A stretch of DNA of 40,080 bases from Bradyrhizobium sp. Ec3.3 (GTDB lineage: Bacteria; Pseudomonadota; Alphaproteobacteria; Rhizobiales; Xanthobacteraceae), in contig NZ_KI421478.1 of assembly GCF_000472925.1 (NCBI RefSeq), forward strand, positions 1 to 40,080, read 5' to 3'. Both the position numbers and the translations under genes were made by a program. A model generated the notes under the pieces. That model saw nothing but the letters and a program-made list of their open reading frames with translations. It had not been told where the DNA came from and did not search any database. This document shows, piece after piece, positions 24,764-32,613 of the stretch (its first letter is position 1; each line of letters opens with the position of its first letter).

Positions 24764-25378
24764 ATGACCGTACGCCTGCATCGCGGCGATCTGCCGGACC
24801 TGTCCCGCTACACCGGGTCGGTCGCGATCGACACCGAGACCATGGGCCTGAACCCGCATCGCGACCGGCTCTGCGTCGTGCAACTCTCGCCGGGCGACGG
24901 CAGCGCCGACGTGGTTCAGATCCCCAAAGGGCATACCGACGCGCCGAACCTGAAGGCGCTGCTCGCCAATCCCTCGATCACGAAGATCTTCCATTTCGCG
25001 CGGTTCGACATCGCCGTGCTGTATGAGGCCTTCGGTGTGATGACGACGCCGCTCTACTGCACCAAGATCGCCTCGCGCCTGACCCGCACCTACACCGATC
25101 GCCACGGCCTCAAGGACCTCGTCCGCGAGGTGCTCAATGTCGATCTCTCCAAGCAGCAGCAATCGAGCGATTGGGGCGCAGACAGCCTCAGCGAGCCGCA
25201 GCTCGCCTACGCCGCCTCCGACGTGCTGCACCTGCACAGCTTGCGCGAACGGCTGGATGCCATGCTGGTGCGGGAGGGCCGCACCGCGCTGGCCCAGGCC
25301 TGTTTCGACTTCCTGCCGACGCGGGCGAAGCTCGATTTGCAGGGCTGGGAGGCCGAGGACATTTTTGCGCACTCTTAA
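24764..25378 (+). CDS. RNase D-like 3'-5' exonuclease (DEDDy)
   Basis: The 204-residue protein consists only of the DEDDy exonuclease domain. Exo I is AIDTETMGLNP (Asp, Glu), Exo II is FHFARFDIAVLY (Asp), and Exo III is LAYAASDVLHLHSL (Tyr, Asp). The HRDC domains of full-length E. coli RNase D are missing, which is usual for the short alphaproteobacterial form. It trims 3' ends of small RNAs and tRNA precursors in the cytosol. The ATG at 24764 fits the domain start. It lies upstream of lptC, a common neighbourhood in Rhizobiales. Confidence 0.92.
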   Translation: MTVRLHRGDLPDLSRYTGSVAIDTETMGLNPHRDRLCVVQLSPGDGSADVVQIPKGHTDAPNLKALLANPSITKIFHFARFDIAVLYEAFGVMTTPLYCTKIASRLTRTYTDRHGLKDLVREVLNVDLSKQQQSSDWGADSLSEPQLAYAASDVLHLHSLRERLDAMLVREGRTALAQACFDFLPTRAKLDLQGWEAEDIFAHS

Positions 25379-25517
25379 GGAGATCCTGCCGGCCGGGAGG
25401 GTGCCTCGGGGCGCCCCGGCCGCCCCGTTTCGGACACAGTCGTAACGGCCTGTCGCGGGCTGCATATTCCGGCGGCGCCGGGTACAATCGGGCGTCAACG
25501 GGCGCCCCGGAGCAGCA

Positions 25518-26255
25518 GTGAGTTCGGTCCAGACCCCAGCCTATGATGCCTTGGAGGCGCGCTTCGCGGCAGCGGCGCGCCACAGCCGGCTGGTCCACAT
25601 TCTGCGCATCGCCGTGCCGGTGACCGTCGTCATGGCGATGGCCATGATCATCTTCGTCTCGGCCTTCAACAAGTTCCGGACCACCAAGGAAGTGGCTTTC
25701 GATCCCGGAAACCTGGTGGTCTCCGGCACCAAGATCACGATGGAAACGCCGCACCTGTCGGGCTACACGCCCGACCAGCGGCCCTATGAGCTCTGGGCCA
25801 AGACCGCGACCCAGGACATCAGGGATGCCGATCATGTCGATTTGCACAAGCTCAGGGCCAAGCTCCTGATGCAGGATCAATCGACCGTGTTCCTCGATGC
25901 CCTCAACGGAACCTTCGACAACAAGCAGCAGCAGCTCGATCTGCGCAAGGATATCTTCCTGCGGACGTCGTCGGGCTATGAGGCCCGTCTCAGCCAGGCC
26001 TTCGTCGACATGGCCAACAACACGGTCACCTCGGATGAGCATGTCGACGTCAAGCTGACCAACGGCACCCTGACCTCCGACCGCCTGAAGATCATGGAGG
26101 GCGGCGAGGTGATCCGCTTCGAAGGCCACGTCGTGATGTATCTGGACAAGCTAGGCAATGACGAGCCGGCGGCCGCGCCACCAGCACCTGCCGAGCCCGC
26201 GCGACCACCCGCGAAAACGCGCTCGCTCCAAAACAAGTCTGCGACCTCGAGATGA
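25518..26255 (+). CDS. lptC: LPS export protein LptC
   Basis: LptC is the bitopic inner-membrane component that passes LPS from LptB2FG to LptA. The 245-residue product starts with GTG. It has a single membrane helix (about 28-50, ILRIAVPVTVVMAMAMIIFV), then a periplasmic beta-jellyroll with FDPGNLVVSGTKITMETPHL, YELWAKTATQD and VTSDEHVDVKLTNGTLTSDR. The last 30 residues are a Pro/Ala-rich tail. Its TGA overlaps the lptA ATG (ATGA), indicating translational coupling. Confidence 0.9.
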   Translation: MSSVQTPAYDALEARFAAAARHSRLVHILRIAVPVTVVMAMAMIIFVSAFNKFRTTKEVAFDPGNLVVSGTKITMETPHLSGYTPDQRPYELWAKTATQDIRDADHVDLHKLRAKLLMQDQSTVFLDALNGTFDNKQQQLDLRKDIFLRTSSGYEARLSQAFVDMANNTVTSDEHVDVKLTNGTLTSDRLKIMEGGEVIRFEGHVVMYLDKLGNDEPAAAPPAPAEPARPPAKTRSLQNKSATSR

Positions 26256-26962
26256 TCTCCATGACGAAGCACCTTTTGCGCAACGGTTTTTCGAAGAGCG
26301 TTGCGTTCAGCGCCGGCGCGCTCACGCTTGGTGCGGCACTTGTCGCAGCAGTGCATGCGCAGAGCACCATGCAGGGCGTGCCCAACGCCATGCAGGGGTT
26401 TTCGCAGAACCGCGATCAGCCGATCCAGATCGAGGCCGCCTCGCTCGAAATGCGCGACAAGAAGAAGGAAGCGACCTTCGCCGGCAACGTGAAGGTCGTG
26501 CAGGGCGACACCACCATGACGTCGAAGACGCTGGTCGTGTTCTACGAATCCGGCGGCGACAAGCCCGCGGCACCGCAGCCGGCGGCGAAAAACGCCAAGG
26601 CGGCGGCACCGATGCAATCGGCAACGCCAGGGCCGAACGGCAGCTCCTCGATCAAGCGGCTGGAAGCGCGCGGCAATGTCGTGGTGACCCAGAAGGACCA
26701 AGTGGTGACCGGCGAGACCGCGGTGTTCGACACCAAGACCAATCTCATCACCATGCTCGGCGGCGTGGTCCTGACCCAGTGCAAGAACGTGCTGCGCGGC
26801 GACCGCCTGATGGTCGACATGACCACCGGGGTGTCGCGTGTGGAATCCGACAGCGGCAAGGTCCAGGCCCTGCTCCCGCAAGGCGGCGGCGGCGATTGCG
26901 GCTCCTCCAAGCCCGGCGCCGGCCCGCCTTTGGCGCTGCCGGGCGCAGCTAAACAGAAGTAA
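26252..26962 (+). CDS. lptA: LPS transport periplasmic protein LptA
   Basis: The 236-residue protein forms the periplasmic bridge for lipopolysaccharide. A signal peptide (SVAFSAGALTLGAALVAAVHA) is followed by an OstA domain. Recognisable strands are PIQIEAASLEMRDKKKEATF, GNVKVVQGDTTMTSKTLVVF, ARGNVVVTQKDQVVTGETAV and VLTQCKNVLRGDRLMVDMTT. An Ala/Pro/Lys-rich insert (about 108-130) lies between strands. The ATG at 26252 overlaps the lptC stop; a second in-frame ATG at 26261 is the alternative. lptB follows after 212 bp. Confidence 0.92.
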   Translation: MISMTKHLLRNGFSKSVAFSAGALTLGAALVAAVHAQSTMQGVPNAMQGFSQNRDQPIQIEAASLEMRDKKKEATFAGNVKVVQGDTTMTSKTLVVFYESGGDKPAAPQPAAKNAKAAAPMQSATPGPNGSSSIKRLEARGNVVVTQKDQVVTGETAVFDTKTNLITMLGGVVLTQCKNVLRGDRLMVDMTTGVSRVESDSGKVQALLPQGGGGDCGSSKPGAGPPLALPGAAKQK

Positions 26963-27174
26963 ATTCAACAACTTGTGTACGGTGCTGTCGGAGCGAGGTT
27001 GAAGCCCGCCCGACAAGACTGTATCTACCCCAGCGGGCTCGGCAGCGGGATCCGCCGATAAGGGATCGAGGGTGTTTCTCTGGGCAGGAGGCATCCTTTC
27101 ACTCATGCTGTGCCGGCGAATCGCGCCGGGGCGGCAGATCGCGGGATCACCGTGAAAGGCTTGAGACAGCGGGG

Positions 27175-28161
27175 ATGGTCGATTTATTCAGCATGTTCCG
27201 TCGGCGCCCCGCCAAACGTGGCCGGCCAGGATTTGCGCGCCTGCGCGACGACATCACCGCGCTCGGTGACAGCGTCGGCAGCCTTCTGACCAGCCCGGTG
27301 CGGGACGCGCCGCCGATCGCGCGCGAGCAGCCGATACCGGCGCAGGAACCGCCGCGGCCTCGTCCCCAACCCGCCGCCAGGCCGGCCCAGACCGCCACCA
27401 AGACCAACGGTTCGGGCGGTCCGCAGCTCTTGCGCCGGCCCGGCCTCCTGGCTGTGCATAGCGTGGAAAAGAGCTTTGGCAGCCGCCAGGTGGTGCGCGG
27501 CGTCAGCATCTATGTGCGCCGCGGCGAGGCCGTCGGCCTGCTCGGGCCGAACGGCGCCGGCAAGACCACCGTGTTCTACATGATCACCGGGCTGATCAAG
27601 GCCGATCGCGGCGCGATCGAACTCGACGGCCATGACGTGACGAAGCTGCCGATGTATCAGCGCGCGCGGCTCGGCATCGGCTACCTGCCGCAGGAGGCCT
27701 CGATCTTCCGCGGCCTCACCGTCGAGCAGAACATCCGCGCCGTGCTCGAAGTAGTGGAACCCTCGCGCAAGAAGCGCGAGCAGCAGCTCGACTCGCTGCT
27801 CGACGAGTTCAACATCACGCGCTTGCGAAAATCGCCGTCGATTGCGCTGTCCGGCGGCGAGCGCCGCCGCGTCGAGATCGCGCGTGCGCTCGCGACCCGT
27901 CCCAACTACATGCTGCTCGACGAGCCCTTCGCCGGCATCGATCCGATCGCGGTCGGCGACATCCAGGACCTGGTGCGCCACCTCACCAACCGCGGCATCG
28001 GCGTCTTGATCACCGACCATAACGTGCGCGAGACGCTCGGCCTCACCGATCGCGCCTATATCGTCTATGCCGGTGAAATCTTGACCGAGGGTAGCCCGGA
28101 TGAGATCGTCAACGACCCGGACGTCCGCCGTCTTTACCTTGGCGAGGAGTTCCGCCTCTAG
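27175..28161 (+). CDS. lptB: LPS export ABC transporter ATP-binding protein LptB, N-terminally extended
   Basis: LptB powers LPS extraction with LptFG. This 328-residue protein has a complete ABC ATPase from about residue 92: Walker A GPNGAGKTT (124-132), Q-loop LPQEASIFRGLT, signature LSGGE (225-229), Walker B YMLLDEP (245-251) and switch His282. LptB is usually about 240-260 residues. Here an extra N-terminal segment of about 90 residues is basic at first (FRRRPAKRGRPGF), then Pro/Arg-rich. The ATG at 27175 opens the frame; a shorter start inside the extension cannot be excluded, but no better-placed ATG exists before the ABC domain. Confidence 0.92.
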   Translation: MVDLFSMFRRRPAKRGRPGFARLRDDITALGDSVGSLLTSPVRDAPPIAREQPIPAQEPPRPRPQPAARPAQTATKTNGSGGPQLLRRPGLLAVHSVEKSFGSRQVVRGVSIYVRRGEAVGLLGPNGAGKTTVFYMITGLIKADRGAIELDGHDVTKLPMYQRARLGIGYLPQEASIFRGLTVEQNIRAVLEVVEPSRKKREQQLDSLLDEFNITRLRKSPSIALSGGERRRVEIARALATRPNYMLLDEPFAGIDPIAVGDIQDLVRHLTNRGIGVLITDHNVRETLGLTDRAYIVYAGEILTEGSPDEIVNDPDVRRLYLGEEFRL

Positions 28162-28252
28162 CCCGTTTTTCGCTTTCGTCAAGACGTGTACATCGGGCTC
28201 AGACTAGGATAAGCAAAAATCGGACCAAATTTTTGGGAACGGTTCTTGCTTC

Positions 28253-29875
28253 ATGGCGCTGACGCAGAGATTAGAGTTCAGGCAGTCGCAGTCGCTGGTG
28301 ATGACGCCGCAGTTGATGCAGGCGATCAAGCTGCTGCAACTGTCCAATCTCGATCTTACGACCTTCGTGGAGGAGGAACTCGAGCGCAATCCGCTGCTCG
28401 AGCGGGCGAGCGACGAGCAGCCCCCGGGCGATGCCCCGACGGAAACGGCCCAATTCAGCGATAGCGACGATTCCGGCGGCAGCCATGGCGACGAGCCGGG
28501 CGGCGGTTCAGGCGAAGCCTTCGAGCCGGGTCAGGAAGAGTGGCTGAGCAAGGATCTCGGCACCCGCGCCGAGATCGAGCAGACGCTGGATACCGGGCTG
28601 GACAACGTCTTCTCGGAAGAGCCGGCGGAAGCCGCGGCGCGCAATGCGCAGGATGCGGCGCCGAGCGTCTATACCGAATGGGGCGGCGGCGCCTCCGGTG
28701 ACGAGGACTACAATCTCGAAGCTTTTGTCGCGGCAGAGACGACGCTGTCCGACCACCTCGCCGAGCAGCTCTCGGTCGCGTTCACCGCGCCGGCGCAGCG
28801 CATGATCGGGCAGTATCTCATCGACCTCGTCGATGAGGCCGGCTATCTGCCGCCGGATCTCGGCCAGGCCGCCGAGCGGCTTGGTGCATCGCAGCAGGAT
28901 GTCGCGGACGTTCTTGCGGTGCTGCAAAAATTCGATCCGCCCGGCGTCTGCGCGCGCAATTTGAGCGAATGCCTGGCGATCCAGCTTCGGGAGCTCGATC
29001 GTTACGACCCGGCGATGCAGGCGCTGGTCGAGAATCTCGATCTCCTGGCCAAGCGCGACATCGCTTCCTTGCGCAAGGTCTGCGGCGTCGACGACGAGGA
29101 TATCGCCGACATGATCGGTGAGATCCGCCGCCTCGATCCCAAGCCCGGCATGAAGTTCGGCTCCTCGCGCCTCCAGACCATGGTGCCGGACGTCTATGTC
29201 CGTCCGGGTCCCGACGGCGGCTGGCATGTCGAGCTCAACAGCGACACTCTGCCGCGCGTGCTCGTGAACCAGACCTATTACTCCGAGCTGTCGAAGAAAA
29301 TCGGCAAGGATGGCGACAAGTCCTATTTCACCGATGCCTTGCAGAACGCGACCTGGCTGGTGCGCGCGCTCGATCAGCGCGCCCGCACCATCCTGAAGGT
29401 CGCAACCGAGATCGTGCGCCAGCAGGACGGCTTCTTCACCCATGGTGTCGCGCACTTGAGGCCGCTCAACCTGAAAGCGGTTGCTGACGCCATCCAGATG
29501 CATGAATCCACGGTGTCGCGCGTCACCGCCAACAAATACATGGCGACAAATCGCGGCACCTTTGAACTGAAGTATTTCTTCACAGCGTCGATCGCGTCGG
29601 CCGATGGCGGCGAGGCGCATTCCGCCGAAGCCGTCCGCCACCACATCAAGCAGCTGATCGATTCGGAGGAGCCGTCCGCAATCCTGTCGGACGACACGAT
29701 CGTGGAACGGTTGCGTGCGTCCGGCATTGATATCGCCCGGCGCACGGTTGCGAAGTACCGCGAAGCCATGCGCATTCCCTCTTCGGTACAACGCCGTCGC
29801 GACAAGCAGAGCGCTCTTGGGAACGTCCTCTCTACCGCACTGTCCGATCGCTCCCGCAACACCGAGCCGGCCTGA
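28253..29875 (+). CDS. rpoN: RNA polymerase sigma-54 factor
   Basis: The product is the 540-residue sigma-54, which directs polymerase to -24/-12 promoters and needs AAA+ activators such as NtrC, NifA or DctD. Region I is the Gln/Leu-rich LEFRQSQSLVMTPQLMQAIK. Region II is acidic (DSDDSGGSHGDEPGG...). Region III begins near residue 160 with the core-binding and HTH parts (MHESTVSRVTANKYMATNRG). The RpoN box ARRTVAKYRE lies at 495-504. It sits 91 bp after lptB and 164 bp before hpf, the conserved alphaproteobacterial order. Bradyrhizobium can carry two rpoN copies, and I cannot tell which this is. Confidence 0.97.
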   Translation: MALTQRLEFRQSQSLVMTPQLMQAIKLLQLSNLDLTTFVEEELERNPLLERASDEQPPGDAPTETAQFSDSDDSGGSHGDEPGGGSGEAFEPGQEEWLSKDLGTRAEIEQTLDTGLDNVFSEEPAEAAARNAQDAAPSVYTEWGGGASGDEDYNLEAFVAAETTLSDHLAEQLSVAFTAPAQRMIGQYLIDLVDEAGYLPPDLGQAAERLGASQQDVADVLAVLQKFDPPGVCARNLSECLAIQLRELDRYDPAMQALVENLDLLAKRDIASLRKVCGVDDEDIADMIGEIRRLDPKPGMKFGSSRLQTMVPDVYVRPGPDGGWHVELNSDTLPRVLVNQTYYSELSKKIGKDGDKSYFTDALQNATWLVRALDQRARTILKVATEIVRQQDGFFTHGVAHLRPLNLKAVADAIQMHESTVSRVTANKYMATNRGTFELKYFFTASIASADGGEAHSAEAVRHHIKQLIDSEEPSAILSDDTIVERLRASGIDIARRTVAKYREAMRIPSSVQRRRDKQSALGNVLSTALSDRSRNTEPA

Positions 29876-29931
29876 TTGCGCGCGCCTCAAATCGCGCTAC
29901 TCTCAAGCTCCCTTGAGATCGGCCCAGGCTC

Positions 29932-29980
29932 GAGCATGATCCGGCAAAGTGCGAAGCGGTTTTCCGAAAAGATCATGCTC
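29932..29980. repeat. 49-bp palindromic repeat (GAGCATGAT family), copy 2
   Basis: GAGCATGATCCGG and its partner GATCATGCTC bracket the core AGTGCGAAGCGGTTTTCC. It is the inverted counterpart of 1275-1322. It lies between rpoN and hpf, about 60 bp before the hpf start, and may form a stem in the leader or serve only as a repeat. Confidence 0.8.
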
Positions 29981-30039
29981 AAACAACAGCCTAACGCGCG
30001 ATGTCATCGCGCTTTGGCACCAACCAGGCGAGGCATCAT

Positions 30040-30633
30040 ATGACTCTCCGGATTTCGGGCAAAAGCATCAGCGTCGGCGAAGCCCTCCGCGGCCGCGTCA
30101 CCGAGCGCACAGACGAGGTCTTGCGCAAATATTTTGACGGCAATTATTCCGGCCACATTACGCTGAGCAAGGACGGGTTCGGCTTCCGCACCGATTGCGC
30201 GCTGCACCTCGATTCGGGGATCACGCTGGAAGCCGATTCGAACGCGTCGGATGCCTATGCCAGCGCCGACCAGGCGCTGCTGATGATCGAGAAGCGGCTC
30301 AAGCGCTACAAGAGCAGGCTGAAGGACCGGTCGGCCCGCAAGACCGCCGCTGCCTCCGCGGCGCTGGCCGCGCTGGACGCCACGGCTTACGTCCTGGAGG
30401 CCCCGGGCGAGGGCGAGGACGAAGTCACCGGCTACAGCCCTGTCATCATCGCGGAATCGACCACCTCCTTGAGGCAGCTCTCGGTCAGCGAAGCGGTCAT
30501 GGAACTCGACCTCAGCGGCGCCCATTGCCTGGTATTTCAGCATGGCTCGAGCGGCCGGGTGAACATCATTTACCGCCGGGCGGATGGCAATGTCGGCTGG
30601 ATCGACCCTCCTGGGTCCAATTCCGGGAGTTAG
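30040..30633 (+). CDS. hpf: Ribosome hibernation-promoting factor, long form
   Basis: The 197-residue long HPF has an N-terminal S30AE domain (MTLRISGKSISVGEALRGRV; DCALHLDSGITLEADSNASD; ALLMIEKRLKRYKSRLKDR) and a C-terminal dimerisation domain (VIIAESTTSLRQLSVSEAVM; HCLVFQHGSSGRVNIIYRRA). Long HPF pairs 70S ribosomes into inactive 100S dimers in stationary phase. The start at 30040 follows GGCGAGG at good spacing; an in-frame ATG at 30001 adds 13 poorly supported residues. The rpoN-hpf-ptsN order is conserved and ties nitrogen signalling to ribosome dormancy. Confidence 0.93.
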   Translation: MTLRISGKSISVGEALRGRVTERTDEVLRKYFDGNYSGHITLSKDGFGFRTDCALHLDSGITLEADSNASDAYASADQALLMIEKRLKRYKSRLKDRSARKTAAASAALAALDATAYVLEAPGEGEDEVTGYSPVIIAESTTSLRQLSVSEAVMELDLSGAHCLVFQHGSSGRVNIIYRRADGNVGWIDPPGSNSGS

Positions 30634-30719
30634 CCCAGCCTGCCATCGAGGGTTCTGGGACCTTCCCCGTATGACTCCTGTCTTTAAGGATGAGCACGGT
30701 AAAAGGCGCTTGCGGGAGT

Positions 30720-30735
30720 TGGCACCGGGATTGCG
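30720..30735 (+). promoter_or_regulatory. Candidate sigma-54 (-24/-12) promoter upstream of ptsN
   Basis: TGGCAC, then CGGGA, then TTGCG matches the sigma-54 pattern. The invariant GG (30721-30722) and GC (30733-30734) are separated by exactly 10 bases. It lies 135 bp upstream of the ptsN ATG and points to it. No NtrC/NifA-type activator palindrome was seen nearby. Confidence 0.5.
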
Positions 30736-30869
30736 TTGGAGTAGAAGCGCCCCACATCAGGGCCGGGGCTAAGTCCGCCTCCTGCTTCACCTTCTTGACG
30801 CCGGCCAAATCTGGTCTACCAAGTTGGCCAATTCGGAACCTGACGGCTTAATTCACCTCGGAAAGCTCC

Positions 30870-31331
30870 ATGCCGATTACCGATCTGGTCGCACCCGAGG
30901 CGATTCTCCCGGCATTGAAAGTCAACAGCAAGAAGCAGGCCTTGCAGGAACTCGCTGCCAAGGCCGCCGAGCTCACGGGGCAGAACGAACGCTCTGTCTT
31001 CGAGGTGCTGTTGCAGCGGGAAAAGCTCGGCACCACCGCGGTCGGTTATGGCGTCGCGATTCCCCACGGCAAGCTGCCCAAGCTGGAAAAGATTTTTGGC
31101 CTGTTCGCGCGGCTCGATCGCCCGATCGATTTCGAGGCGATGGACGGCCAGCCGGTCGATCTCGTCTTCCTGCTGCTCGCACCTGAAGGCGCGGGCGCCG
31201 ATCATCTGAAGGCGCTGGCGCGTATCGCCCGCCTGTTGCGTGACCAGGACATCGCCAAGAAGCTGCGCGCCTCGCGCGATGCGCAGGCGATCTACTCCGT
31301 GCTCGCGCTGCCGCCGGCGAGCGCGGCGTAA
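30870..31331 (+). CDS. ptsN: PTS IIA-like nitrogen regulatory protein (EIIA-Ntr)
   Basis: The 153-residue cytosolic phosphocarrier receives phosphate from NPr in the PTS-Ntr chain and regulates K+ uptake, nitrogen and other functions. The phospho-acceptor is His66 in GVAIPHGKLP. Other family blocks are LVAPEAILPALKVNSKKQAL at the N terminus, LLQREKLGTTAVGYGVAIPH and FLLLAPEGAGADHLKALARI. Length is normal. The ATG at 30870 is preceded by the purine-rich TCGGAAAGCTCC, a modest ribosome site. A sigma-54-like promoter lies in the 236-bp gap after hpf. Confidence 0.95.
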   Translation: MPITDLVAPEAILPALKVNSKKQALQELAAKAAELTGQNERSVFEVLLQREKLGTTAVGYGVAIPHGKLPKLEKIFGLFARLDRPIDFEAMDGQPVDLVFLLLAPEGAGADHLKALARIARLLRDQDIAKKLRASRDAQAIYSVLALPPASAA

Positions 31332-31402
31332 TTCGGCAAGCCGATCGGGCTGCTGATCCGCCCGGTGTTCTCACCTTGAGACGTGGCGTCTCCACAAGCG
31401 CC

Positions 31403-31486
31403 GTCATTGCGAGGAGCGAAGCGACGAAGCAATCCAGATTGCCTCCGCGGAAGCAGCCTGGATTGCTTCGCTACGCTCGCAATGAC
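31403..31486. repeat. 84-bp palindromic intergenic repeat (GTCATTGCGAG family)
   Basis: The outer arms GTCATTGCGAG and CTCGCAATGAC pair across the element. Inner arms AGCGAAGC and GCTTCGCT, and CAATCCAG with CTGGATTG, complete a long interrupted stem. This is a widespread alphaproteobacterial intergenic repeat, distinct from the other families here. It lies between the convergent ptsN and DUF1150 genes. Confidence 0.8.
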
Positions 31487-31522
31487 GAGGAGACTGCAAG
31501 CGATCTGCAGCTCAAAGCAAAA

Positions 31523-31552
31523 CGGGCATGCCTTCGTGTGAAGGCATGCCCG
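31523..31552 (-). terminator. Intrinsic terminator after the hsp20-DUF1150 operon
   Basis: A 13-bp perfect stem CGGGCATGCCTTC/GAAGGCATGCCCG closes on a 4-base loop. Read on the minus strand it is followed by TTTTGCTTT. It starts about 30 bp after the DUF1150 stop, so it should end that transcript. On the plus strand there is no T-run. Confidence 0.88.
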
Positions 31553-31583
31553 CTTGAAATTCTATCGATGCGAAGCGCGCGGC

Positions 31584-31856
31584 TCAGTGCACGCTCACCG
31601 CCTGCAACTCGTTGCTCCAGGCATTGGCGATCGCGGCTTCGCGGCTGTCGGTCAGCATGATCGGCGTGCCGTCGGCGGCGTGGAGCGCGAAGAGCTTGAG
31701 GCCTGGCGCAATCTTGGGCGCCTCGGGAAACAGGTCGGGTACGTCCTCCGAGCGGATCTGCTTCACGTAGGCGATGTGGCCCTCGCCGAGGGTTGCCAGC
31801 GTCTCCGGTGAGACGTTGTTGGCTTCGTATTCGAACGCAACATGACCGTTACTCAT
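31584..31856 (-). CDS. DUF1150 family protein
   Basis: The 90-residue acidic protein of the alphaproteobacterial DUF1150 family has no known function. Typical segments are ATLGEGHIAYVKQIRSEDVP, PGLKLFALHAADGTPIMLTD and the Ala-rich AAIANAWSNE end. It lacks a signal peptide or membrane helix. It lies 51 bp downstream of hsp20 on the same strand and shares its terminator, so it probably belongs to the heat-shock operon and may assist the small heat-shock protein (inference from context). Confidence 0.85.
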   Translation of the reverse strand: MSNGHVAFEYEANNVSPETLATLGEGHIAYVKQIRSEDVPDLFPEAPKIAPGLKLFALHAADGTPIMLTDSREAAIANAWSNELQAVSVH

Positions 31857-31907
31857 GGTCTCGACTCCTCTCTCGAAACTAAGCGGTCGAGTCCGCTACT
31901 CGTTCCA

Positions 31908-32333
31908 TTATTCGTGCTCATTGATAGCGATTGTCTTAACGATCCTTTCCGGTTCCGGCCGGGCAAGATCGATCGACAACAGCCCGTTCTTCAGATCCGC
32001 ACCCAGCACCAGCATCCCCTCCGCCAGCACGAAGGTGCGCTGGAAGTGGCGCGCGGCGATGCCGCGATGGATGTATTGCCGGGTCTTGTCGTCCTGCTGA
32101 CGCCCGCGGATCACGAGCTGGTTTTCCTCAATGGTTACATCGAGTTGGTCGCGGGTGAATCCGGCGACCGCCAGCGTGATGCGCAAGCGCTCGGGCTGGC
32201 CGTCCGACCGATCGCACCTCTCGATATTGTACGGAGGATAACCGTCGGCGCCTTTGACGACCCGATCGAGCACACGCTCGATCTCGTCGAAGCCCAGAAG
32301 GAACGGACTGGATAACGTGGGAACACGAGACAT
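31908..32333 (-). CDS. Small heat-shock protein, Hsp20 (IbpA) family
   Basis: The 141-residue holdase has an alpha-crystallin domain. The N-terminal arm contains SPFLLGFDEIERVLDR. The domain (about 35-130) contains YNIERCD, RITLAVAGFTRDQLDVTIEE, RGIAARHFQRTFVLAEG and the final LKNGLLSIDLARPEPERI strand with its conserved G-L. A short C-terminal IAIN resembles the I-x-I oligomerisation motif. It keeps unfolded proteins in a refoldable state during heat stress. The leader carries a ROSE-like thermometer, matching known rhizobial hsp20 genes. This is one of the class A/IbpA-like types; the exact paralogue is not assigned. Confidence 0.95.
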   Translation of the reverse strand: MSRVPTLSSPFLLGFDEIERVLDRVVKGADGYPPYNIERCDRSDGQPERLRITLAVAGFTRDQLDVTIEENQLVIRGRQQDDKTRQYIHRGIAARHFQRTFVLAEGMLVLGADLKNGLLSIDLARPEPERIVKTIAINEHE

Positions 32334-32400
32334 AGTTTACAAAGTCCTCGCGGAAAGCGACTTTGACGTTTCAGGGCCCTGAATGGCACCCCTTGTGACC
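32334..32400 (-). ncRNA. ROSE-like RNA thermometer in the hsp20 leader
   Basis: Read on the minus strand, the 26 bases 32340-32365 form a hairpin with CAAAGTC/GACTTTG arms. Its 5' side carries TCGCT (32356-32360), the conserved ROSE UYGCU motif, which pairs with the Shine-Dalgarno bases GAGGA (32345-32349), leaving the G bulged exactly as in ROSE elements. The start codon follows shortly. Upstream lies a second stem, TTCAGGGCCCTGAA (32370-32383). At low temperature the ribosome site would be hidden. Confidence 0.82.
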
Positions 32401-32401
32401 C

Positions 32402-32431
32402 AATATGGGCATATCCCCGTGCCGGTTCAAG
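32402..32431 (-). promoter_or_regulatory. Candidate sigma-32 (RpoH) promoter for hsp20
   Basis: On the minus strand CTTGAA (32426-32431) and CCCATATT (32402-32409) are 16 bases apart, fitting CTTGAA/CCCATnT-type heat-shock promoters. Transcription would begin just before the two leader hairpins. Published rhizobial ROSE genes are often sigma-70 dependent, so this remains a candidate. Confidence 0.5.
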
Positions 32432-32455
32432 CACCTAGCGGGGGGCTGTGAGTTC

Positions 32456-32545
32456 GTCACTCCGGGCGGCGCAAAGCGCCGAATCCGGAATCTAGGGGTT
32501 GTGGCGCGATTTCGGGTTCTCGCTGACGCGAGCCCCGGAAATGAC
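32456..32545. repeat. 90-bp multi-stem intergenic repeat (same plan as 8695-8815)
   Basis: Outer arms GTCACTCCGGG and CCCGGAAATGAC enclose a GGCGC/GCGCC hairpin, a long GAATCCGGAA/TTTCGGGTTC stem that pairs fully when G-U is allowed, and a CTCGC/GCGAG hairpin. It occupies most of the gap between ugpC and the hsp20 promoter. Confidence 0.65.
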
Positions 32546-32613
32546 CAAGTCCCACGCTGGCTACTTTGCATGGGGTTGTTTTCGATATTTTTAATGGCCC
32601 GTGACGGAAAGCC

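Noticed and set aside
28162..28252. Promoter or riboswitch between lptB and rpoN
   Set aside because: No convincing -35/-10, -24/-12 or conserved RNA structure could be seen in the 91 bases.
32384..32397. TGGCACCCCTTGTG as a sigma-54 promoter in the hsp20 leader
   Set aside because: The spacing between the GG and GC elements is too short, and it points away from hsp20.
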